From Flavobacterium plurextorum (lineage in GTDB: Bacteria; Bacteroidota; Bacteroidia; Flavobacteriales; Flavobacteriaceae): a DNA stretch of 64,000 bases. This document shows, piece after piece, positions 51,400-59,611 of the stretch; position 1 is the stretch's first letter; every line of letters starts with the position of its first letter. The notes below the pieces were generated by a model. That model saw only the letters and a program-made list of their open reading frames with translations. It was not told the origin of the DNA and searched no databases. A program made the translations under genes and the position numbers. The DNA lies in contig NZ_MUHD01000002.1 in the NCBI RefSeq assembly GCF_002217395.1, positions 56,592-120,591 on the forward strand, written 5' to 3'.

Positions 51400-52707
51400 T
51401 TAAAAATCGCGATCTACATCAAAAGCTTCTAAATACTCTGCTACTCTTTTTACAAAACTTCCTCCCAAAGCTCCATCAACAACTCTATGATCGTAAGAGT
51501 GAGACAAGAACATTTTTTGGCGGATTCCGATAAAATCACCTTCTGGTGTTTCGATAACTGCAGGTACTTTACGAATCGCTCCAAGAGCTAAAATACCAAC
51601 TTGAGGCTGATTGATAATTGGCGTTCCAAAAACACTTCCAAATGTTCCAACATTCGTTACTGTATAAGTTCCACCTTGTGTATCGTCTGGTTTTAATTTT
51701 CCTGCTTTTGCACGGTTTCCTAAATCGTTGACAGCTTTTGCCATTCCAACAAGGTTTAACTGATCTGCATTTTTAATTACAGGCACAATTAGATTTCCGT
51801 TTGGCAATGCGGCTGCCATTCCTAAATTAATATTTTTCTTTTTGATGATATAATCTCCATCAACAGAAATATTCATTCCTGGGAAATCTTTTAATGCTTT
51901 CGCAACTGCTTCCATCATAATTGGCGTAAAAGTAAGCTTCTCTCCTTCTCTTTTTTCAAAAGCAGTTTTAACTCTTTCTCTCCATTTTACGATGTTTGTA
52001 ACGTCAACTTCAATAAACGACTGTACGTGTGCGGAAGTTTGAACTGAAGCAACCATATATCCTGAAATCAGTTTACGCATTCTGTCCATCTCGATGATTT
52101 CATCACCTCCATTAACAGAAACTGGAACTGCCTGCTGACTTTTTTGAACTATTGGCTCTGCAGCTTTTGGTGCAGCTGCAGTTTGCGGAGCAGCAACGCC
52201 TGATTTTCTATTTTCTATAAACTTTAGAATATCTTCTTTTGTTACACGTCCATCTTTTCCCGAACCTGCAATATTGTTCAACTCAGCGACAGAAACACCT
52301 TCTTCTTTTGCAATATTTTTTACTAAAGGAGAAAAGAATTTATCTGATCCTGAAAAATCTTGCGGTACAGAAACTGCTTCTTTAACCGTTTCTATTGTTT
52401 TTTCAATTTCTACTGCTTCTACAGGAACTACAGTTTCTTCAACAGCTTGCGCAGCTGGAGCATCACCTTCTGTTTCAATAATAGCAATGGTTTGTCCTAC
52501 TTGAACTAAATCGTCTTTACCAAACAATAGTTCAATTAAAACTCCTGACACTTCGCTTGGCACTTCGCTGTCAACCTTATCAGTTGCAATCTCTAGTACA
52601 GCTTCATCAGCTTCAATTCTGTCTCCAACTTCTTTCAACCAGTTTGTAATGGTTGCTTCAGCGACACTTTCTCCCATTTTTGGAAGTTTTAATTCAAATC
52701 TTGCCAT
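51400..52707 (-). CDS. 2-oxo acid dehydrogenase E2 (dihydrolipoyl acyltransferase)
   Basis: A 435-residue E2 core enzyme that transfers an acyl group from lipoyl-lysine to CoA. The lipoyl domain (about 1-78) carries Lys44 (EIATDKVDSEVPSE). An Ala/Pro-rich linker with charged stretches (about 80-125), the E3-binding domain (about 130-168; VKNIAKEEGVSVAEL, GRVTKEDILKF) and the catalytic domain follow. The active His407 and Asp411 are in SYDHRVVDG. It is not linked to E1 or E3 genes here; the substrate (pyruvate, 2-oxoglutarate or branched chain) is not told by sequence alone, though branched-chain E2 is plausible. Confidence 0.93.
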   Translation of the reverse strand: MARFELKLPKMGESVAEATITNWLKEVGDRIEADEAVLEIATDKVDSEVPSEVSGVLIELLFGKDDLVQVGQTIAIIETEGDAPAAQAVEETVVPVEAVEIEKTIETVKEAVSVPQDFSGSDKFFSPLVKNIAKEEGVSVAELNNIAGSGKDGRVTKEDILKFIENRKSGVAAPQTAAAPKAAEPIVQKSQQAVPVSVNGGDEIIEMDRMRKLISGYMVASVQTSAHVQSFIEVDVTNIVKWRERVKTAFEKREGEKLTFTPIMMEAVAKALKDFPGMNISVDGDYIIKKKNINLGMAAALPNGNLIVPVIKNADQLNLVGMAKAVNDLGNRAKAGKLKPDDTQGGTYTVTNVGTFGSVFGTPIINQPQVGILALGAIRKVPAVIETPEGDFIGIRQKMFLSHSYDHRVVDGALGGSFVKRVAEYLEAFDVDRDF

Positions 52708-52791
52708 ATTGTTATCCTCAAGGGTGATTTTGATTATCAGATTGCGAAATTACTGAATATTTTAAACATAAATTACATTTAATATAATTTT

Positions 52792-53955
52792 TTACTCAAT
52801 TTCCACAATTTGACCCATGTCATTTCGCGAATCGCTTCCAATTATAAAATTTGTATTTTTAGGGAAAATCTTAAAAGTAATGTTCTTATCTTTAAGAGTT
52901 TCTATGATTTTGATACATTTTTTGAATGAAACATACTGATTATCCAAAATAATCTCAACTCTTTTACCCTTAAAAATCAGGGACGAATTTACCATTTTTT
53001 CTTTTTTTAAATCGAAAAACTGCACTTTATTTTTTAAAATAGAAGGTAATTTTTCAGACAAAATTTGATTTGAGGAGCAAAAAATAAAACTTTTCGGCGA
53101 TGGTTTTACTTTTATTTTCCCTTGAAACATTTTGAAAAATGAAAAAGCAAAACTTCCTATTTGAATAAAAAATGTAAAAAACCAAGATTTCTTAAAGTGC
53201 TTTTGATAAAAATAATTCATCGCTTCTTGAAAACGCTTCAAATATTTTTCATCCTTTACTGTACTTTCTCCTTTATAATGCAAAACAGTGGTTTCATGAA
53301 AATAATAATTTGATTTTTGAATCAAAAGTGCACGATAAGACAAGTCAATATCATCTGCATACATAAAGCAATTTTCATCGAAACCCTTAAGTTCAAGGTA
53401 AAGATCTCGTTTCATAAACATAAAAGCACCCACCAAAATCTCAACTTTTCCGCTTTGATCTTTATTTAAATGCTGCGCATAATAACGGTTAAATATGCTT
53501 GTTTTTGGAAATACTTTATACAAACCAAAAATCTTTGTAAAAGCAACCCAAGGAGTTGGAATACCACGTTTACTTTCTGGCAGAAAACTTCCCGTGCCAT
53601 CAATTAATTTACAGCCTATTATTCCTAAATCTTTTTTTTCTTCGGCGAAAGCCAAAATTTTAGTAAATGTGTCTTCTGCAACAACTGTATCTGGATTTAA
53701 AATACAAATGTATTTTCCAGCTGCATATTGAACTCCAATATTATTGCCTTTTGGAAAACCAAAATTGCGATTGTTCTGAATTAATCTAACGTTAGGAAAT
53801 TTATTTTTCATCATCAAACAACTATCGTCAGATGAATTATTATCTACTACAATAATTTCGGCATCAAGTGTTAAAAGTGCTTCTTGAACACTCAAGACGC
53901 ATTGTTCGAGAAAGTAACGCACATTATAATTAAGTATAACAACCGATAATTGCAT
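52792..53955 (-). CDS. Glycosyltransferase family 2
   Basis: A 387-residue GT2 protein. GT-A marks are VVILNYNVRYFLEQCV (4-19), VVDNNSSDDS (36-45), the acidic DxD-like NPDTVVA (about 89-95) and YADDIDLSYRAL (about 186-197). A C-terminal region with one or more hydrophobic segments (FTFFIQIGSFAFSFFKMF, about 245-262) suggests membrane association. It probably adds a sugar to a surface polysaccharide or lipid; rhamnosyltransferase-like by overall pattern. Its gene follows the BamA-like barrel gene after 31 bases. Confidence 0.9.
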   Translation of the reverse strand: MQLSVVILNYNVRYFLEQCVLSVQEALLTLDAEIIVVDNNSSDDSCLMMKNKFPNVRLIQNNRNFGFPKGNNIGVQYAAGKYICILNPDTVVAEDTFTKILAFAEEKKDLGIIGCKLIDGTGSFLPESKRGIPTPWVAFTKIFGLYKVFPKTSIFNRYYAQHLNKDQSGKVEILVGAFMFMKRDLYLELKGFDENCFMYADDIDLSYRALLIQKSNYYFHETTVLHYKGESTVKDEKYLKRFQEAMNYFYQKHFKKSWFFTFFIQIGSFAFSFFKMFQGKIKVKPSPKSFIFCSSNQILSEKLPSILKNKVQFFDLKKEKMVNSSLIFKGKRVEIILDNQYVSFKKCIKIIETLKDKNITFKIFPKNTNFIIGSDSRNDMGQIVEIE

Positions 53956-53986
53956 GAAATTTTAAGTAATTTGATTTTTGGGGAAG

Positions 53987-55168
53987 TTAGAAATTTTCGG
54001 TCAAACCTAATCGCAGCGACCAATCGTTTTTACTAACTCCAAAATCCAGCACCAAATTACTATTATTCTGTTTATTCCATTTGATACGTAATCCTGTTCC
54101 AACAGCCGGATTCCATTTACTAAACTGATAGGTGTCTAGTTTTGAAACTGAGGAAATATTGGTAAAAAATACGGCGCCCCAAAAACCATTTTTTGAAATA
54201 TCAGTTCGATATTCGGTTTCAAAATAAATAAGCGCATTACTTCTAAATCTATTTCTAGTAAAACCGCGACCCGTTTTCCCATCTCGATCCCAGCCAATAC
54301 TTGGCAGATCAAGATAATGCGGTTTCCCTCCAAAAGTCGACCAATAAAAAGCTCTGTACGCCAGAACTCGATGTTTGTGTTTGTTAAACGAATGATATTT
54401 TCTGGCATCAAAATAAATAGAATTCCATTTTTTACCATCAACTCCACTTGTATTCATTCTGTAATCTGCCTCAACATACAAGCCTTGTTCCGGATTTACA
54501 TTGTTTTCTCTGGAGTCATACAAACCTTGAACCGCAAATCCTAACGAAGTTTCATCTGTAAAATCGCCGTTCATATATTTAGAATAATCCGTTTCTTCAT
54601 CTATATAGGAATCCTCAGAAATATTTTGATAATTATCAAACAACACACCTAATCCCATTCTGAAATTACCAATAACTTTTCGGGTTACAAACTGATAAAA
54701 CCTCCACTGCTGATAATCTAAGGTCGACATTTTATCTTCGGTATTATGCCCGCCCAAACCATAAGTATCTTGCGGATAAATCATATAACGATAATCTCCA
54801 ATAAAATTCCACTTATTATCTGCCGTATAAATATAAGACTGCACTGGAAAGACGTACTGTTTGGTGAAACTAAAATAAGGAGAAAAGGTAATTTGAGACA
54901 TTCGTGTTGTTTTGCTGTCTCCTAAATAAAATGTGGTTAAAAATGACACTACTAATCCGGCACTTTTATTAGCATCTATAGGAACTGGAAGCAAAGAAAA
55001 AGCTACTTTTTTTTCTGATTTTATTCGAATAGAATCGTTTTTATGAAAAAGCTTATACAATACATCTAAAATGTCTTTCTGATTATTCGAAATGGAATCA
55101 TTTTGCGCGTAACAAAATGACATCCCAAAAAAGAAAAATAAAACAAGTACTGATTTTGCTTTTTTCAT
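53987..55168 (-). CDS. BamA/TamA-family outer membrane barrel
   Basis: A 393-residue secreted protein with signal peptide 1-21 (GMSFCYAQ). The barrel region matches the surface-antigen (D15/Omp85-like) C-terminal domain: SLGFAVQGLYDSRENNVNPE, GRGFTRNRFRSNALIYFETEYR, and the last strand SLRLGLTENF ending in Phe. No POTRA domain is present, so it is a short barrel-only member, not the assembly BamA. A role in lipid or protein transport is not shown. A glycosyltransferase gene follows. Confidence 0.82.
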   Translation of the reverse strand: MKKAKSVLVLFFFFGMSFCYAQNDSISNNQKDILDVLYKLFHKNDSIRIKSEKKVAFSLLPVPIDANKSAGLVVSFLTTFYLGDSKTTRMSQITFSPYFSFTKQYVFPVQSYIYTADNKWNFIGDYRYMIYPQDTYGLGGHNTEDKMSTLDYQQWRFYQFVTRKVIGNFRMGLGVLFDNYQNISEDSYIDEETDYSKYMNGDFTDETSLGFAVQGLYDSRENNVNPEQGLYVEADYRMNTSGVDGKKWNSIYFDARKYHSFNKHKHRVLAYRAFYWSTFGGKPHYLDLPSIGWDRDGKTGRGFTRNRFRSNALIYFETEYRTDISKNGFWGAVFFTNISSVSKLDTYQFSKWNPAVGTGLRIKWNKQNNSNLVLDFGVSKNDWSLRLGLTENF

Positions 55169-55256
55169 TTCGTAAAGTTTTCGGAAACAACCTCTTACAA
55201 ATTTAAAATTTTATTTAGAATAGGTAACTCTTTCAAAATAATAAAAAAGAAAATTA

Positions 55257-55264
55257 TATTTTTG
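55257..55264 (+). promoter_or_regulatory. -7 box (TATTTTTG) before the small secreted protein
   Basis: Exact TAnnTTTG, 20 bases before the ATG at 55285. TTTC at 55231-55234 is a near -33 element with a 22-base spacer. Confidence 0.4.
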
Positions 55265-55284
55265 ATGGTGAAACATCTTCATTT

Positions 55285-55875
55285 ATGAAAAACAAACCGT
55301 CGATTATCCTGAACTATTTTCTTTTTTCTTTAATCTTACTGTTATCATACAGTTTTTCACCATTAACCGTTTTTTCGAGCTCAAACTTAGATCTTGTAAA
55401 AACTTCGACATGGTTTATTGCAGGTCCAACAAAAGAAACGCAGGAAACTATTAATAAAATCAGAAAAGAAAAGGGCATAATCAGAGTTACGGCAAAAGAA
55501 AATCCGACGGGTGAAATTGAACTGAATGTGATGATTTCAGAATCTAATTCGAATGATGGCGCTCCCACAAATTTATCCAAAAACTCAAAATACGTTAGTA
55601 TTACCTATAGGTCAAATGAATTGATAAAACTGCAAGCTCGTGAAGGAAATGAAGATGGCATTGGATGTGTACATGGCGGCTCACACCCAAGAGTCGATCT
55701 TCCGATATCGGCTAAAGATTTTACAACAATAAAAATTCCGTGGACAGAATTCAAGCAAGATGGTCTTGCAAACGGAAAGGTTTTAAACATTCATAACCTT
55801 TGTAAATTCAATTTTGTAAACTACAATCCAACATCAAACGCAGTTTTAGAAATAAAATCTGTTCGTATTCATTAA
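55285..55875 (+). CDS. Secreted protein of unknown function
   Basis: A 196-residue protein with an N-terminal hydrophobic segment (about 8-30), likely a signal peptide. The mature part has beta-rich character (TAKENPTGEIELNVMISES, KYVSITYRSNELIKLQ) and a carbohydrate-binding-module-like ending (KIPWTEFKQDGLANGKVLNIHNLCKF and VLEIKSVRIH, recalling CIA30/CBM11-type ligands). I do not recognise a named family. It lies divergent from the barrel gene, convergent with the HGSNAT-like gene. Confidence 0.7.
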   Translation: MKNKPSIILNYFLFSLILLLSYSFSPLTVFSSSNLDLVKTSTWFIAGPTKETQETINKIRKEKGIIRVTAKENPTGEIELNVMISESNSNDGAPTNLSKNSKYVSITYRSNELIKLQAREGNEDGIGCVHGGSHPRVDLPISAKDFTTIKIPWTEFKQDGLANGKVLNIHNLCKFNFVNYNPTSNAVLEIKSVRIH

Positions 55876-55910
55876 CCGTTTATTACAAATAGAATCTCTT
55901 GTTTGACTTA

Positions 55911-57101
55911 CTATAAATGAAGCTGAATTTTATACTTATTACATACTTTCATAACAAAAAGCATAATTGTCGAAAATACAAGTGACCAAATTATTCCTGG
56001 AACTCCTACTCTAAAATAACCCGGAATAATATGAAATCCCAAAGCTTTGCAGAAATAGTAAATTACTCCGGGAAGAATGTAAATCAATAAAGGATTTGCT
56101 GCGGCCGGCATAAAAAACGAACTCCATTTTGTTTGTTTCTTAACTTCCATTAACCAATACAAAAAGTAAAACAGGACGGTACAAATTCCAGCAGAAAACA
56201 TAGTCCAAGACGGAGTTCCTTTTATTTTTGAAATTCCAAAATAAGGGCGTAAAAAGTACCCAATTGCAAAAAACAAAATAGCAAAACCAATTACGGGCCA
56301 GTTTATTTTTTGCTGCGTTTTCCTGTCAAAAAACAATAACGAGATTATTACTCCTGCGCTCACTAAAGCAGCGTGCGTTAAATGTCCGGCAATAAATTTA
56401 AACCAAGGCAAATTTGAAAGTGGAACATCGGCACTTAGATTTATTGAATTTGCAATTACACAAATAAACAAAAATGCGATCATTGCCCATAATCGTCCTG
56501 AAACAAGCCAATAATAAATTACCGAAAATAGATACGCCCAGCCAATTAACCCTAGAATTCCCCACCATTTAGGTGTTATTCCAATTTCTCCAGTATCTTG
56601 TACATACAAAAAGTAAAGAATAACCAGAACGAGCATTCCGCCGTAATGAAGACTGTATTTTAACCAAACTGGAAAATCTTTAGGATATTTATTCCAAATA
56701 GGAATTGGCATTGCGTAGGCCAAAAGTGCCCAAAGCACTGGAGAAATAATCATTTTTGAAGCATCAAAACCATATTCGGCATTAACCATAAAAACGCCAA
56801 TAATGATTAAAGCCAAAGCTCTTTTTAAAGTGTGAATCCAAATTACTTTAGGACTATCTCCTTTTAGCAATCTTGCATTGAAAGCAAATGGAATTGACAT
56901 GCCGACAATAAACAAAAAGGCAGGAAAAACTACATCAACAAAAGTCATCGCATCGGCATCTGCAGGCATATGTCTAAGCCATTGCGGAACTTCTTTTATA
57001 CTAGCCAATTCATTTACAAATATCATTACAAAAATGGTAATTCCGCGCAATGCATCTATCGATATAATCCTTTGATTGTATAAATTTTCTTTAATTTTCA
57101 T
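55911..57101 (-). CDS. HGSNAT/DUF5009-like membrane acyltransferase, second copy
   Basis: A membrane protein of about 396 residues and roughly ten helices. I chose the ATG at 57101 (MKIKENLYNQRIISIDALRG), since the longer frame starts at a TTG. Hallmarks SIDALRGITIFVMIFVNE, FVDVVFPAFLFIVGMSIPFA and KRALALIIIGVFMVN match the copy at 42.2-43.5 kb (SLDVFRGLTIL ... TDLVFPFFIFIMGVAVPLA). Likely an acyltransferase acting on sugars or lipids. It is convergent with the small secreted gene. Confidence 0.83.
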   Translation of the reverse strand: MKIKENLYNQRIISIDALRGITIFVMIFVNELASIKEVPQWLRHMPADADAMTFVDVVFPAFLFIVGMSIPFAFNARLLKGDSPKVIWIHTLKRALALIIIGVFMVNAEYGFDASKMIISPVLWALLAYAMPIPIWNKYPKDFPVWLKYSLHYGGMLVLVILYFLYVQDTGEIGITPKWWGILGLIGWAYLFSVIYYWLVSGRLWAMIAFLFICVIANSINLSADVPLSNLPWFKFIAGHLTHAALVSAGVIISLLFFDRKTQQKINWPVIGFAILFFAIGYFLRPYFGISKIKGTPSWTMFSAGICTVLFYFLYWLMEVKKQTKWSSFFMPAAANPLLIYILPGVIYYFCKALGFHIIPGYFRVGVPGIIWSLVFSTIMLFVMKVCNKYKIQLHL

Positions 57102-57266
57102 AAAGCACTTTGTTTTTGGTACTAACAAATTTAAAATAATAGACGAAATCTCGTTTTATTTCTAAAAAATATTTCAAAAAGAATCTACCTCGAAATAAAA
57201 TCTAGAATTAACTGTAAAATCAAAATGCAACAAAAAAACCTTTTTTATGTTAATCTCTTAATAGTG

Positions 57267-57274
57267 TACTTTTG
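57267..57274 (+). promoter_or_regulatory. -7 box (TACTTTTG) before the second propeller gene
   Basis: Exact TAnnTTTG, 24 bases before the ATG at 57299. Upstream lies a T-run at the -33 distance rather than TTTG. Confidence 0.4.
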
Positions 57275-57298
57275 TTTTTTGTTAATGTCTATTTGTAG

Positions 57299-58267
57299 AT
57301 GAAAAAAGTAATTTTCTTTTTCTTTATAGTTTTCACCTCAGCTTATTCTCAGGTTTCTGGCTGTACAGATCCTCTTTCGAAAAATTACAATCCAAAAGCG
57401 ACTCAAAATGACGGAAGCTGTCTTTATAAAAGCATAAAAGTAAAACCTGAATATTCAATTAAATTAAGCGACTCTGTTAAAGAAACTTCAGGACTAATTG
57501 CATTCGACAATTTATTATGGACACACAATGACGATCATGACAAAACGATCTACGGATTGGATTCTATTGGAAAAATTAGACGAAAAATTATTCTTGAGCA
57601 CACTGTGAATAATGATTGGGAAGAAATATCACAAGACAGCACACATATTTATATTGGCGATTTTGGAAATAATGCAAAGGGAAATCGAACGGATTTAAAG
57701 ATTCTAAAAATAAACAAAACAGCATTTTTGAATGAAAATCCAAGTGTTGAAATAATTTCATTTAAGTACTCTGATCAAACTGATTTTTCTGCAAAGAAGC
57801 CAAACACAACCAATTTTGACTGCGAAGCTTTTATAGTTTCTAAAGACAGCATTTATCTGTTTACTAAACAATGGAAATCTTCACAAACAAATATTTACGT
57901 TTTACCCAATCGCACAGGAAATCATATTGCACAATTTAAAAGCACAATTAACACAAAAGGTTTAGTTACAGGTGCCGTTTTTCTTGAAAACAAAAAAACA
58001 ATTGTGTTATGCGGTTACTCAAAAACAGGAAAGTCTTTTCTGCATTTATTATATGATTTTAAAAATGGAGATTTTTTATCAGGAAATAAACGTCGAATAA
58101 GTCTAAAACTCCCTTTTCATCAAATTGAAGGAATTGCGACAAAAGACGGACTTCATTATTTTATTACAAATGAATCTTTGATTCGCAAACCAATCTTAAA
58201 CAATCCTCAGCAAATGCATTATTTAAATTTGAGTTCAGTATTAAGCCAATATTTTAATCAGCCGTAA
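57299..58267 (+). CDS. Secreted propeller-like protein with GCTDP motif (paralogue of the 0.03-0.88 kb gene)
   Basis: A 322-residue secreted protein: signal peptide (1-18, ending SAYSQ), then GCTDPLSKNYNPKATQNDGS (21-40), a Cys-flanked motif seen in many Bacteroidota secreted proteins. The propeller-like domain follows, with ETSGL (62-66), NDWEEI (105-110) and YIGDFGNN (118-125), the same order as the lipoprotein at the left edge. Same fold, different anchor: lipid there, Cys motif here. The 3' end overlaps the convergent DUF4386 gene by 14 bases. Confidence 0.78.
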   Translation: MKKVIFFFFIVFTSAYSQVSGCTDPLSKNYNPKATQNDGSCLYKSIKVKPEYSIKLSDSVKETSGLIAFDNLLWTHNDDHDKTIYGLDSIGKIRRKIILEHTVNNDWEEISQDSTHIYIGDFGNNAKGNRTDLKILKINKTAFLNENPSVEIISFKYSDQTDFSAKKPNTTNFDCEAFIVSKDSIYLFTKQWKSSQTNIYVLPNRTGNHIAQFKSTINTKGLVTGAVFLENKKTIVLCGYSKTGKSFLHLLYDFKNGDFLSGNKRRISLKLPFHQIEGIATKDGLHYFITNESLIRKPILNNPQQMHYLNLSSVLSQYFNQP

Positions 58268-58943
58268 TTACTTTATCTTTTGCTCCCATTATAAGTAACC
58301 ATAAACAAGTTCCTATTTCTCCCAGACTTGCAGGAAGTCTTACATAAGACGACATTCCTAGTTCTGAATAGTTAGGGAATAGTGCATTTCCGAAAAAATT
58401 AATCAAATAGCCAACGCATCCAAGCATCAATAAAACACCTAAAAATCTAGGAATTATTGCAGATTTAAAAACTAAGTATCCAAAAGGAAATAACCAAAGT
58501 CCCCAAAAAATTTGAACAATTAAATTTCCGAAATCATATTGATTTAAATAAAACATAATCTCTTCTTTTTGCTGTTGACCTGAACTTATAATAGAGAGAA
58601 CTGCAAATTTATTCAGCATATTAACAAAAGAAATCGGCACGCTTACAATGGCTAAAACGACCATATATAAGGCATACGTTTTATTGAAAGATTTAAGCAA
58701 TTTGTATAAAACCAACGGCAGAAACAAAAAGAAAGTATAACAAATCAGACCGCTCACAATTCCGAGTCGAAATAGAAATTCAGCATTAACGATATTTGTT
58801 AAAGTGGCTGGCGGATTATCCCAAACTATTAATTTTGAAGGAACGTATCCTAAACTAAAAATTCCAGTTATTACAACTACAAAATACAATAAGCCAGCAA
58901 TTCTGCCAGTATTTCTAAACGTTATTTTTGATTCTTCAGTCAT
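58254..58943 (-). CDS. DUF4386 membrane protein
   Basis: A 229-residue membrane protein of about six helices. The DUF4386 opening ITFRNTGRIAGLLYFVVVITGIFSLGYVPSK and FLFLPLVLYKLLKSFNK with IPRFLGVLLMLGCVGYL are characteristic. Function unknown across the family. It lies 16 bases after the next gene on the same strand, so the two form an operon. Confidence 0.88.
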   Translation of the reverse strand: MTEESKITFRNTGRIAGLLYFVVVITGIFSLGYVPSKLIVWDNPPATLTNIVNAEFLFRLGIVSGLICYTFFLFLPLVLYKLLKSFNKTYALYMVVLAIVSVPISFVNMLNKFAVLSIISSGQQQKEEIMFYLNQYDFGNLIVQIFWGLWLFPFGYLVFKSAIIPRFLGVLLMLGCVGYLINFFGNALFPNYSELGMSSYVRLPASLGEIGTCLWLLIMGAKDKVITAD

Positions 58944-58959
58944 CTTTTATGTTTTAAAA

Positions 58960-59391
58960 TTAAACTTGTCTTGGCCATTTAACTGCATTATAAACAATTA
59001 TCGAAGTGAGAATACTTTCTACTAATGCCAGAAAAACATAAAAACTCCACCAAGGCGCTATTGAAGTAAAAGCAATCAACAGCATTATTGCCGTATAAAA
59101 AATTCCAAAAACAATATTGAGCCATCTATTTATTCTTGGTTTTAAAACAATCGATGCAAAAATCATTAAAGCCGGAACAGTCATTAAAACTGCCGCAAAA
59201 AATAATTTTAAAGGAGAATCAAGTAGTGTTTCTCCACTTATAAAATCCTCAACTTTTTTTGGAACATAAAGCGAAAAGTAATCTCCATAGATATAACAAA
59301 ACATCACAGAAGTCCACAATGCCGAAAGTTTGATTTTTGTATTTACTTTAAAATCTTCAAAATCGCTGACACTTTTCTCTTTATCACTCAT
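58960..59391 (-). CDS. Four-helix membrane protein (DUF6326-like)
   Basis: A 143-residue protein with about four membrane helices (near 25-45, 62-82, 90-112, 118-135) after a short acidic N-terminus, MSDKEKSVSDFEDFKVN. It resembles the DUF6326 family by size and hydrophobic plan; identity is moderate. It is translated before the DUF4386 gene as one operon. Confidence 0.7.
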   Translation of the reverse strand: MSDKEKSVSDFEDFKVNTKIKLSALWTSVMFCYIYGDYFSLYVPKKVEDFISGETLLDSPLKLFFAAVLMTVPALMIFASIVLKPRINRWLNIVFGIFYTAIMLLIAFTSIAPWWSFYVFLALVESILTSIIVYNAVKWPRQV

Positions 59392-59546
59392 AATTAAGAA
59401 TTTAAGTTTTAAGTATGACGAATATCATCACAAATTGTTACAATCTTTTTATAATTCATTTTAGCAGCACGCTTTTATTCTATTTTACATTAAATCAGGA
59501 AAAACAGGTTTAAAATTGCTCGTTTTTTTTCTCTAATTCAAAAAGC

Positions 59547-59554
59547 TATCTTTG
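59547..59554 (+). promoter_or_regulatory. -7 box (TATCTTTG) of the ABC-F gene
   Basis: Exact TAnnTTTG, 57 bases before the ATG at 59612. The -33 element is not clear. Confidence 0.45.
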
Positions 59555-59611
59555 CGCCGTCTTATTAGAATTTTTAATTAATAAAAACTGAGTTTTCAGT
59601 TAGAAATCTTC

